Below, piece after piece: positions 1 through 8,330 of a DNA stretch of 64,000 nt (position 1 is its first letter; each line of letters starts with the position of its first letter). This DNA comes from Longispora fulva (GTDB lineage Bacteria > Actinomycetota > Actinomycetes > Mycobacteriales > Micromonosporaceae), in the NCBI RefSeq assembly GCF_015751905.1, contig NZ_JADOUF010000001.1, positions 2,914,001-2,978,000 of the forward strand, written 5' to 3'. The notes beneath the pieces were generated by a model. That model was not told where the DNA came from. It saw only the letters and a program-made list of their open reading frames with translations, and ran no database searches. The translations under genes were made by a program, and so were the position numbers.

Positions 1-1
1 C

Positions 2-733
2 ACAGGCGTGCTGACGGACGCCTCCATCGCCTTCCATGTGGCGCGACTCGCCCAGCAGGAGGGTGCGACGGTGGTGCTCACCGGGTACGGCCGGCTGAGC
101 CTCGTGCGCAGGATCGCCCAGCGGCTGCCGCAGCCCGCGCCGGTGGTGGAGTTGGACGTGACGGACGCCGAGCAGGTCGACGGCCTCGCCGACCGGCTCG
201 CCGAGCACGTCGACGGACTGGACGGGGTGCTGCACGCCATCGCCTACGCGCCGCCGGCGGCCCTGGGCGACAACTTCCTGCACACCCCGTGGGCGGACGT
301 GGCCACGGCGGTGCACACGTCGACGTACTCCCTGAAGGCTCTGGCCATGGGTGTTCAACCGCTGTTGGCCAACCCTGCTTCGATTGTCGGACTCGACTTC
401 GACGCGGCTGTGGCATGGTCCGGATATGACTGGATGGGCGTCGCCAAGGCCGGCCTGGAGTCGTGCTCGCGGTACCTGGCTCGGCACCTGGGCCCCCGGG
501 GGGTGCGGGTGAACCTGGTCGCGGCCGGGCCGCTGCGGACCGTCGCGGCGAAGAACATCCCGGGCTTCTCCGACACCGAGGCCGTGTGGGACGCCCGCAG
601 CCCGCTGGGTTGGAAGGCGGATGACATCGACGCCGCGGCCCGGGCGTGCGTGGGTTTGTTGTCGGACTGGTTCCCCGCGACCACGGGCGAGATCGTGCAC
701 GCCGACGGCGGGTACCACGCGATGGGTGACTGA
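2..733 (+). CDS. fabI: Enoyl-[ACP] reductase, FabI/InhA type (5' end missing)
   Basis: NAD(P)H-dependent enoyl-thioester reductase, the last step of each FAS-II elongation cycle, cytosolic. The reading frame is open to the window edge. The first visible residues (TGVLTDASIAFHVA) match the nucleotide-binding loop near residue 13 of InhA/FabI, so about 13 residues lie outside. The SGYDWMGVAKAGLES stretch supplies the family Tyr-x6-Lys pair, and the VRVNLVAAGPLRT and LLSDWFPATTGEIVHADGG segments are typical of FabI. It probably provides saturated acyl chains to the adjacent cluster, or is a resistant or dedicated copy of the housekeeping enzyme. The stop overlaps the GTG start of the next gene, implying translational coupling. 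Whether the organism has another fabI cannot be seen. Confidence 0.9.
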   Translation, partial: TGVLTDASIAFHVARLAQQEGATVVLTGYGRLSLVRRIAQRLPQPAPVVELDVTDAEQVDGLADRLAEHVDGLDGVLHAIAYAPPAALGDNFLHTPWADVATAVHTSTYSLKALAMGVQPLLANPASIVGLDFDAAVAWSGYDWMGVAKAGLESCSRYLARHLGPRGVRVNLVAAGPLRTVAAKNIPGFSDTEAVWDARSPLGWKADDIDAAARACVGLLSDWFPATTGEIVHADGGYHAMGD

Positions 734-1373
734 TCTCGGACGAAGGGCGTGGCCGGTGCTCGGATCAGGTACGACAGAAGCGGCACTGACAATAGACCCC
801 ACCCCACGGTGGCGGGAAGCGTGGCCGGAACCGGCCGGGGCGATCTGGCTGCCCCAGCCGGTGCTGTCCCCCACCCCGTTGCCGCGCCCGGCCGCGGGCT
901 CGCCCGCGCATCAGATGCCGGAGCCGATGGGGCTCGCGGAGCTGGCCACCGTCCTGCACCTGACGTCGGGTGAGGCGTGCGGTCCGGCGGGCCACGCCCT
1001 GTACCTGATGGCCAACCACGTGCCCGGCCTGTGCGGCGGGGTCTTCCGGTACCGACCGACGTGGCACGCGCTCGTCCCGCTCAGTCCGCCCGTGCCCGAG
1101 TACCGGCTCGCGAGCTGTGTCGCCGCGCCCGGACCGCTGGCCCGGGCCGGTGCTCTCGTCGTGGTCACCTCCCTGTCCGGCCCCGCGGCGGCACGGACCG
1201 GGGTTCGCCCCGCCGAGCCGCACGCCCTCGGTCAGCACGTGCCGTGGATCGCCACCCGGTTGGGCCTGACGGCCTGGGTGCTCCCCGGGTTCTCCGACGA
1301 GGTCGACGGCCTCCTGGGGCTGTCGACACCGGGGGAGCACGTGACAGCGCTGATCGCGCTCGTTCGGTCGTAA
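726..1373 (+). CDS. SagB/ThcOx-like nitroreductase-fold protein
   Basis: A 215-aa protein resembling the FMN nitroreductase-fold SagB/ThcOx group. The GEACGPAGHALYLMANHV segment followed by GVFRYRPTWHALVPL mimics the family's conserved substrate and FMN lobe (PSAG-x-YPLELY then GVYRYDP-x-x-HAL). The C-terminal region with LGLTAWVLPGFSD and LLGL mimics the region that ends these enzymes. The arginine-rich N-terminal FMN-contact segment of canonical members is not obvious, so it may be a half-domain or an inactive partner. I chose the GTG that overlaps the upstream stop; an ATG at 915 is the alternative. In the cluster it could oxidise or reduce a ring intermediate. The family assignment is from remembered motifs and moderately sure. 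Confidence 0.6.
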   Translation: MTDLGRRAWPVLGSGTTEAALTIDPTPRWREAWPEPAGAIWLPQPVLSPTPLPRPAAGSPAHQMPEPMGLAELATVLHLTSGEACGPAGHALYLMANHVPGLCGGVFRYRPTWHALVPLSPPVPEYRLASCVAAPGPLARAGALVVVTSLSGPAAARTGVRPAEPHALGQHVPWIATRLGLTAWVLPGFSDEVDGLLGLSTPGEHVTALIALVRS

Positions 1374-1386
1374 TTCCTCTTTTGTG

Positions 1387-1410
1387 GGGCCGGTTCCGCG
1401 GAGCCGGCCC
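1387..1410 (+). terminator. Strong GC hairpin after the SagB-like gene
   Basis: GGGCCGG pairs with CCGGCCC around a TCCGCGGA core that is itself self-complementary, 14 bp after the stop codon and followed by TTCT. It probably separates the fabI/sagB-like transcript from the PKS operon. Confidence 0.65.
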
Positions 1411-1452
1411 TTCTGCATGTCCGCACCTCCGTGGCCGCGTTACCAATTCATA

Positions 1453-1534
1453 GTTGACAACTGGGTAAAGCTCTGGCCACCGAATCTTGACGGACGAATC
1501 AAGAGCCTGACCAATGTTGTCATGGGAATTGACA
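1453..1534 (+). promoter_or_regulatory. Putative promoter/operator region of the PKS operon
   Basis: The gap between the terminator hairpin and the PKS start is less GC-rich than its surroundings. It holds three TTGAC elements (1454, 1487, 1529). The first lies in the palindrome AGTTGACAACT, and the second is part of CTTGA-N8-TCAAG. These could be -35 elements or repressor half-sites. No convincing -10 could be paired, so this is a candidate control region only. Confidence 0.35.
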
Positions 1535-1585
1535 GCCATTCGGACGCGTGTCAAGGTCTGTCGGGATCGACGGAGACGAACTGGG

Positions 1586-4500
1586 GTGTGGCTGGTGCGT
1601 GACATCGCGATCGTGGGAATGGGCTGCCGGTTTCCCGGCGCTGACAACCTGACCGAGTACTGGCGGATGCTGCGCGCCGCCGAGCGCCAGTTCCGCGCCG
1701 TGCCCGACGAGAAGACACGTTGGCGGCACGCCGACTTCTACGACCCCGACGACCGGCGGGCCAGCCGCGGCGCGTACACCGACCAGCTGGCGCTCATCGA
1801 GGGCGTCGACCAGTTCGACGCGATGCACTTTCGGATGTCCCCCCGCCGGGTACAGGCGATGGACCCCCAGCACCGGCTGCTGCTGCAGGCCTCGCGGGAG
1901 GCGTTGCAGGACGCCGGGTGGGAACGCCGCGAGTTCGACCGGCCCGGCACCGGCGTGTTCTTCGCGATGAGCTCCTCGGAATACATGGAACTCGTCACGG
2001 ACGTGCGCACCATGCAGCCGTTCTCGGTGCCCGGCGGTCTGCTGAACATGGCCGCCGCCACCGTCAGCCAGTACTACGACCTCGGCGGCCCGAGCTTCAC
2101 CGTCGACGCCGCCTGCTCCTCCGGGCTGGTCGCCCTGTACGAGGCGGTCACCCACCTGCGCGCCGGGCAGTGCACGACCGCCCTCGTCGGCGGCTCGTAC
2201 CTGGCCCTGGCGCCTGCCGGACTCGTCGGCTTCTCCAAGGTCGGCGCGCTGTCAGCCGCCGGGGTGTGCCGACCGTTCGACCGCCGGGCCGACGGATTCG
2301 TCCTCGGCGAGGGCGTCGGTGTGCTGGTGCTCCGCCCGCTCGACGTTGCACTGGCCGCCGGCGACCGGGTGTACGCCGTCGTCAAGGGCGTCGGCTGCTC
2401 CAACGACGGCATCACCGACGGACCCATGACCCCGCGCAAGGAGGGCCAGGTGCTGGCACTGTCCCGCGCGTTCGCCGACGCCGGCGTCGCCCCACGCTCC
2501 GTCGGGCTGATCGAGGCGCACGGCACCGCCACCGTGGTAGGTGACCGGGTCGAGTTGGAGTCGCTGAAGGAGGTGCGCGGCGACGGCGAGGGCCAGGCGT
2601 ACCTGTCCTCGGTGAAGAGCCTGATCGGCCACGGCCTCAGCGCCTCGGGCCTGGCCAGCCTGATCAAGGTGTCCCTCGCCCTGCACCACGGGATCGTCCC
2701 GCCGCACCCGGACACCGAGACCGACCCCGAGGTGGGTCTGGCCGACGCGGGGCTCACGATCCCGGGCGCCGAGTGCCCGTTCCCCGCTTCCGACAAGCCG
2801 CGCCGGGGCTCCGTCAGCGGCTTCGGCTTCGGCGGCACCAACCTGCACGTGATCCTGGAGCAGGCCCCGGACAGGGAGACGCCGGCGACCGAGAGTCGAC
2901 CGGAGCTGTTCGTGTTCTCCGCCGGCTCCGTGGACCTGCTCATGGCGCACCTCGACGCCGTACTCGGCTCACTGACGGCCCAGCCCGACACCCCGCTCCG
3001 CGACCTCGCGCACGCCCTGTCCAGCCGCGAACTGCTCGCCGCCCGGCTCGCCGTCGTCGCCGCCGACCGCGCGGAGCTCGTCGGCAAGCTCACCGAGGCC
3101 GGCACCCGACTCGCGGCCGGAGCGCTCGGCACGCTCGGCGACATCGGACACGCGGGCAAGGCACCGCTCGCCGAGGACGCCCGGCGGATCGCGTTCGTCT
3201 TCCCCGGCCAGGGCAGCCAAAGCCCCGGAATGTCCGGCGACCTGTTCGAGCGGTTCGCCACCTTCCGCGAGCGCGCCCGCGACCTCGACCAGACCGACCT
3301 GCTCGGGGCGGTCTACGGGCCCGACGCGGACACCGACGCCGGCCGCGAGCGCCTCACCGGCACCGACGTGTGTCAGCCCGTGCTCGGCATCATGGGTCTC
3401 GCCGCCCGAGGCGTGCTCGGCGACCTGGGACTCGCCGCCGACGTGACACTCGGACACAGCGCCGGGGAGTTTCCCGCCGCCGCCGTCGCCGGGGCGCTCA
3501 CCGACGCCGAGGCCGTGGCGCTGCTTGCCACCCGCGGGCAGCGGATGCGCGCCGCCGAGGCCGGGGTGAGCGGCGGCATGCTCGCCCTCCGCGCCGACGG
3601 CGACACCACCGACGACCTCCTGTCGGGCGTGGAAGGCGCCTGGCCGGGTTGCTACAACCACCCGCTGCAGACCGTGGTCAGCGGCACCGAGGCCGGGCTC
3701 GTCGAAGTCGAACGCAGGTGCGTCGAGCGGGGAATCACCGCACAGCGCCTCGACGTGTCCAACGCCTTCCACTCCCCCCTGCTCGACTCCGCCCGCGACG
3801 GCATCGCCCACGACCTGGCCGACCAACCGATCCAGCCGCCGACGACGACGTTCGTGTCCTCCGTGGACGGCACCGTCACCACCGACCCGGACCGGCTGCG
3901 CGCGCTGTGGATCGAGCACGCGGTCGCCCCGATCCGGTTCTCCGCCGCCGCGCGCGCGGCCTACGACTCCGGCGCCCGGGTCTTCGTGCAGCTGTCCGGG
4001 GGCAGGGCACTGCTGTCCACGATCCGGCAGAACCTGCGCGAGCACTCCGACGCGGTGTACGTGCCGCTCACCGGCGACCGGCCCGACGACGCCCGGACGT
4101 TCCTGGCCGCCGTCGGGCAGCTCGCGGTGATCGGCGTACCCGTCGACCTCGCTGCGCTCTTCCCCGCCGGAACCGGGCTGGCGACCCTACCGCCGTCCCC
4201 ACTGCGCACCCGCGCCTACTGGTTGCCGGTGCCCGCCGACCGGTCCGGTGCGAAGAACCCGGTCGACCGGTCCTCCGCCGAGCCGACCGCCACCGCCACC
4301 ACCGCCCTCCGGGAGGAAAACCCCGTGTCCGACGTCGTCGCCCTTCTCCGCGAGCAGCTCGCGGTACTCCGCGCCCTCGACCCGACCGCCGCCGGCCTCG
4401 CGGATGCCCTCAACGGCGCGGTCGGCTCGCCGTCCGCCCTGGCGACCGTCACCGGCCGCGCCGCGGTCGGGCAGGTCGCGGTCGGCGCCGCCGCGCCGGG

Positions 4501-6115
4501 GCACCCCTCGACCGGTGGCGACACGCCCGCGGGCGGTATCGGACGCGACGAGATCCGGTCCGTCGTCCTCGGGCACATCTCCCGGATCAGCGCGTTCCCC
4601 GTCGACCACCTCGCCGACAGCAATCTGATCGTGCAGGAACTCGGCTTCGACTCCCTGATGACCACGGAGCTCGTCGGCTCCGTGGCCCGCACCTGGCCGC
4701 AACTGGCCGACAAGCTCGCCCCCGGGACGATCGCGACCCGCCCCACCGTCGCCGAGATCGTCGCCACCCTCGCCGGTCTCCTCGGTGCCCCCCAGTCGCC
4801 GACGACCGGTGACCCCGCCGGGCCAGGCGGGGTCGAAGGCACGCCGGCCGCCGCTCCCCCCGATGCCGCAGCGGCGGCCGGCGTCGCCCAGCCCCACAGT
4901 GCGATCCCGCGCGAGTACCGGATCGAGGACTTCCCCGAGGCGCGCGCGCTCGCGGAGCAGATCGAGGACGGCCAGGGCCGCAACCCGTACTTCCTGGTGC
5001 ACGAGGGCACCGCCGCCGGCACCACCCGCATCGACGGCCGCGACCTGCTCAGCTTCTCCAGCTATAACTACCTGGGCCTGTCCGGGCACCCGGGGGTGCA
5101 CGCGGCGGTCACCGACGCGATCGGCCGGTACGGCACCTCCGTGTCGGCCAGCCGCTTCCTGTCCGGCGAGCGGCCCCTGCACCACGAGCTGGAGTCCGAA
5201 CTGGCAGGGCTGCTCGGCGTCGAGGACGCGATCGCCATGGTCAGCGGGCACGCCACCAACGTGACGGTCATCGGCCACCTGGTCGGCCCGGAGGACCTGA
5301 TCGTGCACGACGCGTTGGCGCACGACAGCATCCTGCAGGGCTGCGCGCTGTCGGGTGCCCGCCGGCTGCCGTTCCCGCACAACGACGTCGCGGCGCTCGA
5401 CGCGCTGCTGTCGCGGGCGCGGGACTCCTTCCGCCGGGTCCTCATCGTGGTCGAGGGCGTGTACAGCATGGACGGCGACCTGGTCGACCTGCCGGCCCTG
5501 ATCGAGGTGGCCCGGCGGCACGAGGCGCTGCTCATGGTCGACGAGGCGCACAGCCTGGGGACGGTCGGACCCAACGGCGGCGGGGTGGGCGACCACTTCG
5601 GGGTGGACCGCTCGGGCGTGGACCTGTGGTCGGGCACCCTGTCGAAGTCCCTGGCCAGCTGCGGCGGGTACGTGGCCGGCAACGCCCAGGTGATCCGCTA
5701 CCTCAAGTACAGCGTGCCCGGGTTCGTCTACAGCGTCGGCCTGACCCCGTCGAACACGGCCGCGGCCCTGGCGGCCATCCGGGCCATGGCCGCCGAGCCG
5801 GAGCGGCTGGAGCGGCTGCGGAACAACTCCAAGCTCTTCCTCACCCTGGCCCGGCAGGCCGGGATCAACACCGGGGACAGCGCCGACTCCCCGGTCGTGC
5901 CGTGCATCGTCGGCGACTCGGTCAAGGCCATGGCACTGGCCGACCGGCTCTACGAGCGCGGGATCAGCGCCAACCCGATCATGTACCCGGCCGTGCCCGA
6001 GGAGCACGCCCGGCTCCGGTTCTTCATCACCTCCGAGCACACCGCCGAGCAGATCGAGTGGGGCGTAGGGGTCCTCGCCGACGAGCTCAAGAACGTACTG
6101 GGGAGCACGTCATGA
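1586..6115 (+). CDS. Single-module polyketide synthase with C-terminal alpha-oxoamine synthase (KS-AT-ACP-AOS)
   Basis: A 1509-aa megasynthase. KS (about 5-425) has the nucleophile in VDAACSSG (Cys177) and catalytic histidines in EAHGTAT (about 312) and LIGHGLSASG (about 349). AT (about 535-870) has GHSAGEF (Ser625) and NAFHS, the malonyl-CoA type. ACP (about 985-1060) has GFDSLM (Ser1023). The PLP fold (about 1100-1509) has VDEAHSLG and the Schiff-base lysine in SGTLSKSLAS (about 1354). No KR, DH or TE is present. Families with this tail (RedL of prodiginine, AONS, SPT, CqsA) release an acyl thioester by decarboxylative condensation with an amino acid, giving an alpha-aminoketone or, after cyclisation, a pyrroline. 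The start is the GTG at 1586, 10 nt behind GGAG; a GTG at 1595 is also possible. The stop forms an ATGA overlap with the exporter gene. Confidence 0.93.
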   Translation: MWLVRDIAIVGMGCRFPGADNLTEYWRMLRAAERQFRAVPDEKTRWRHADFYDPDDRRASRGAYTDQLALIEGVDQFDAMHFRMSPRRVQAMDPQHRLLLQASREALQDAGWERREFDRPGTGVFFAMSSSEYMELVTDVRTMQPFSVPGGLLNMAAATVSQYYDLGGPSFTVDAACSSGLVALYEAVTHLRAGQCTTALVGGSYLALAPAGLVGFSKVGALSAAGVCRPFDRRADGFVLGEGVGVLVLRPLDVALAAGDRVYAVVKGVGCSNDGITDGPMTPRKEGQVLALSRAFADAGVAPRSVGLIEAHGTATVVGDRVELESLKEVRGDGEGQAYLSSVKSLIGHGLSASGLASLIKVSLALHHGIVPPHPDTETDPEVGLADAGLTIPGAECPFPASDKPRRGSVSGFGFGGTNLHVILEQAPDRETPATESRPELFVFSAGSVDLLMAHLDAVLGSLTAQPDTPLRDLAHALSSRELLAARLAVVAADRAELVGKLTEAGTRLAAGALGTLGDIGHAGKAPLAEDARRIAFVFPGQGSQSPGMSGDLFERFATFRERARDLDQTDLLGAVYGPDADTDAGRERLTGTDVCQPVLGIMGLAARGVLGDLGLAADVTLGHSAGEFPAAAVAGALTDAEAVALLATRGQRMRAAEAGVSGGMLALRADGDTTDDLLSGVEGAWPGCYNHPLQTVVSGTEAGLVEVERRCVERGITAQRLDVSNAFHSPLLDSARDGIAHDLADQPIQPPTTTFVSSVDGTVTTDPDRLRALWIEHAVAPIRFSAAARAAYDSGARVFVQLSGGRALLSTIRQNLREHSDAVYVPLTGDRPDDARTFLAAVGQLAVIGVPVDLAALFPAGTGLATLPPSPLRTRAYWLPVPADRSGAKNPVDRSSAEPTATATTALREENPVSDVVALLREQLAVLRALDPTAAGLADALNGAVGSPSALATVTGRAAVGQVAVGAAAPGHPSTGGDTPAGGIGRDEIRSVVLGHISRISAFPVDHLADSNLIVQELGFDSLMTTELVGSVARTWPQLADKLAPGTIATRPTVAEIVATLAGLLGAPQSPTTGDPAGPGGVEGTPAAAPPDAAAAAGVAQPHSAIPREYRIEDFPEARALAEQIEDGQGRNPYFLVHEGTAAGTTRIDGRDLLSFSSYNYLGLSGHPGVHAAVTDAIGRYGTSVSASRFLSGERPLHHELESELAGLLGVEDAIAMVSGHATNVTVIGHLVGPEDLIVHDALAHDSILQGCALSGARRLPFPHNDVAALDALLSRARDSFRRVLIVVEGVYSMDGDLVDLPALIEVARRHEALLMVDEAHSLGTVGPNGGGVGDHFGVDRSGVDLWSGTLSKSLASCGGYVAGNAQVIRYLKYSVPGFVYSVGLTPSNTAAALAAIRAMAAEPERLERLRNNSKLFLTLARQAGINTGDSADSPVVPCIVGDSVKAMALADRLYERGISANPIMYPAVPEEHARLRFFITSEHTAEQIEWGVGVLADELKNVLGSTS

Positions 6116-8292
6116 CCGCACTCATGGAACGACAAGACAAGAAGGCGTCGCTGCCGCTGCGCCGGCCGTGGACCGTCATCGTCATCAGCCTGCTGTTCCT
6201 GCTGCTGACCGGGGCGGTGTCCGGCGACACCCTGAAAGTGCTGAAGAACGGCGGGTTCGACGACACCCGCTCGGACTCGGTGCGCGCCACGAAGCTGTTG
6301 GAGGAGAAGTTCTCCAGCAGCCAGCCGAACCTGCTGATCCTGGTCCGCGACACGACCGTCGAGGTCGCTGACCCCAAGGTCGCCCAGGCCGGCAGGGACC
6401 TGGTCACCACGCTGGAGGCGGAAAAGGGCGTCAAGCTCGTCGCCAGCTACTTCCAGATCGACGGCGACCCGGAGCTCAAGAGCGCCGACGGGCACGCCGG
6501 GCTGACCCTGGTCCGCGTCGAGGGCGACGAGGACACGGTCCTGAAGACGACGCGGCGGCTGCACGACGCCCTGTCGCGGGTCGACGGCACGCTGTCGGTG
6601 AAGTTCGGCGGCATCGCCCAGGTCAACGCCGACATCGAGAAGCAGACCAACGATGACCTGGTACTCAGCGAGGCCGTCGCCCTCCCCCTGACACTGATCC
6701 TGCTGTTCTTCGTCTTCCGGGGTCTGATCGCGGCGCTGCTGCCCCTGTTCGTCGGCCTGCTGTCCATCACCGGCGGCATGTCCGTGCTCTACGCGCTGGG
6801 CAAGGTCACCGACGTGTCCGTGTTCGCCGTCAACCTGATCACGGCGCTGGGCCTGGGGCTCGCGGTCGACTACAGCCTGCTGATCGTCTCCCGGTACCGC
6901 GAAGAACGCTCCCGGGGCCTGGTCGGCGCGGCGGCGGTCACCGCGACCCTGCGCACGGCGGGCCGGACCGTGGTGTTCAGCGCCGCCATCGTCGCCGCCG
7001 TGATGGCCACCCTCCTCGTCTTCGACCAGTACTTCCTGCGCTCATTCGCCTACGCCGGCCTCGCCGTCGTCGCCATCACCGTCCTCGGGGCCCTGCTGCC
7101 CCTGCCCGCCGCGCTGATGCTCCTCGGGCACCGGGTCGACAAGTGGTCGATCGGCAAACCCCGCACCGAGCCGGCAGTACCGGAGAACGGGCTGTGGGGC
7201 CGCATCGCCGGGCTCACCATGCGCGCGCCGTGGGTGTTCGGCATCCTCGTCATCGGGCTGCTCGTGCTGTTCGCGGCGCCGATCCGGCACATCCAGCTCG
7301 GCGTACCCGATGAGCGGGTTCTACCCAAGGGCTCCGAGAGCCGGGTCGTGCTGGAGGCCTCCCGCACCCAGTTCAGCACCAACGACTCCAGCGCGATCAG
7401 CGTGGTGAGCGACCAGTGGAGCGGCGACCTCGGCGACTACGCCGCCCGACTGTCGAGGATCCCGCACGTCACGGCCGTCAACAGCGCCGCCGGCCGCTAC
7501 GAGAACGGCACCCAGGTCGCCCCGCCCGTGCCCGAACTCGCGGCCGCGTTCACCCACGGCGACGCCACCCGGATCCAGATCCTCAACGACGTGGTCAGCT
7601 ACTCCGACGACGGCAAGAGACTGGTGAAAGCGGTCCGCGCGGAACCGGCCGGCACCCGGGTCCACGTCGGCGGCCTGTCCGCCCAGCTGGTCGACATCGT
7701 CGACTCCCTCGACAGGAAGCTACCGCTGGCCATCGGCCTGGCGGCACTGCTCACCCTGCTCCTGCTGTTCCTGGCGACCGGAAGCATCCTGCTGCCGATC
7801 AAGGCCGTGGCGTTCAACGCGCTGGGACTCGGCTCCATCCTCGGCGCCATGGTCTGGGTGTTCCAGGACGGTCACCTGGCCCGTCAACTCGACTTCACCG
7901 CCTCACCGGTCGCGGTGACGATCCCGGTCCTGCTGTGCTGCGTGGCCTACGCCCTGTCCATGGACTACGAGGTCTTCGTGCTGTCGCGGATCAAGGAGAG
8001 CTACGCGGCCACGAACGACCCTCGGCTGTCGGTGCGCCGGGGCCTGGGCGGCAGCGGACCGATCATCAGCGCGGCGGCGGCGATCCTGGCGGTGTCGTTC
8101 TTCTCGACCGCGATATCGGGGGTGTCGCTGGCCAAGCTGTTCGGCATCGGCACCGGCCTCGCCGTCATCATCGACGCGATCCTCATCCGCGGCGTCCTGG
8201 TACCAGCCTTCCTGCGGATCTTCGGTCACTCCGCATGGTGGGCACCGGGCTGGCTCAGGCGGCTCAGCAGCCGCGTCGAGCTCAACCACTGA
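6112..8292 (+). CDS. MMPL-family RND-type transporter
   Basis: A 726-aa inner-membrane protein with the MMPL layout: an N-terminal TM, a large extracytoplasmic loop (about 40-180), a five- or six-TM bundle, a second loop, and a second bundle. Each bundle carries the proton-relay type signature, [17 protein letters not shown] near residue 250 and [16 protein letters not shown] near 617. MMPL proteins export lipids and hydrophobic metabolites, often those of adjacent PKS genes. It starts by ATGA overlap with the PKS stop, so co-translation with the synthase is likely and it is the obvious exporter of the cluster product. It could also confer self-resistance. Confidence 0.92.
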   Translation: MTALMERQDKKASLPLRRPWTVIVISLLFLLLTGAVSGDTLKVLKNGGFDDTRSDSVRATKLLEEKFSSSQPNLLILVRDTTVEVADPKVAQAGRDLVTTLEAEKGVKLVASYFQIDGDPELKSADGHAGLTLVRVEGDEDTVLKTTRRLHDALSRVDGTLSVKFGGIAQVNADIEKQTNDDLVLSEAVALPLTLILLFFVFRGLIAALLPLFVGLLSITGGMSVLYALGKVTDVSVFAVNLITALGLGLAVDYSLLIVSRYREERSRGLVGAAAVTATLRTAGRTVVFSAAIVAAVMATLLVFDQYFLRSFAYAGLAVVAITVLGALLPLPAALMLLGHRVDKWSIGKPRTEPAVPENGLWGRIAGLTMRAPWVFGILVIGLLVLFAAPIRHIQLGVPDERVLPKGSESRVVLEASRTQFSTNDSSAISVVSDQWSGDLGDYAARLSRIPHVTAVNSAAGRYENGTQVAPPVPELAAAFTHGDATRIQILNDVVSYSDDGKRLVKAVRAEPAGTRVHVGGLSAQLVDIVDSLDRKLPLAIGLAALLTLLLLFLATGSILLPIKAVAFNALGLGSILGAMVWVFQDGHLARQLDFTASPVAVTIPVLLCCVAYALSMDYEVFVLSRIKESYAATNDPRLSVRRGLGGSGPIISAAAAILAVSFFSTAISGVSLAKLFGIGTGLAVIIDAILIRGVLVPAFLRIFGHSAWWAPGWLRRLSSRVELNH

Positions 8293-8330
8293 ACACCTGA
8301 CCAACGATCACTCATCGACGGAGGGAAGCT

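Noticed and set aside
2773-4812. Long plus-strand open frame of 679 codons inside the PKS gene
   Set aside because: Arginine- and proline-rich low-complexity translation typical of a frame-shifted reading of high-GC DNA; the other frame encodes clear KS-AT-ACP domains.
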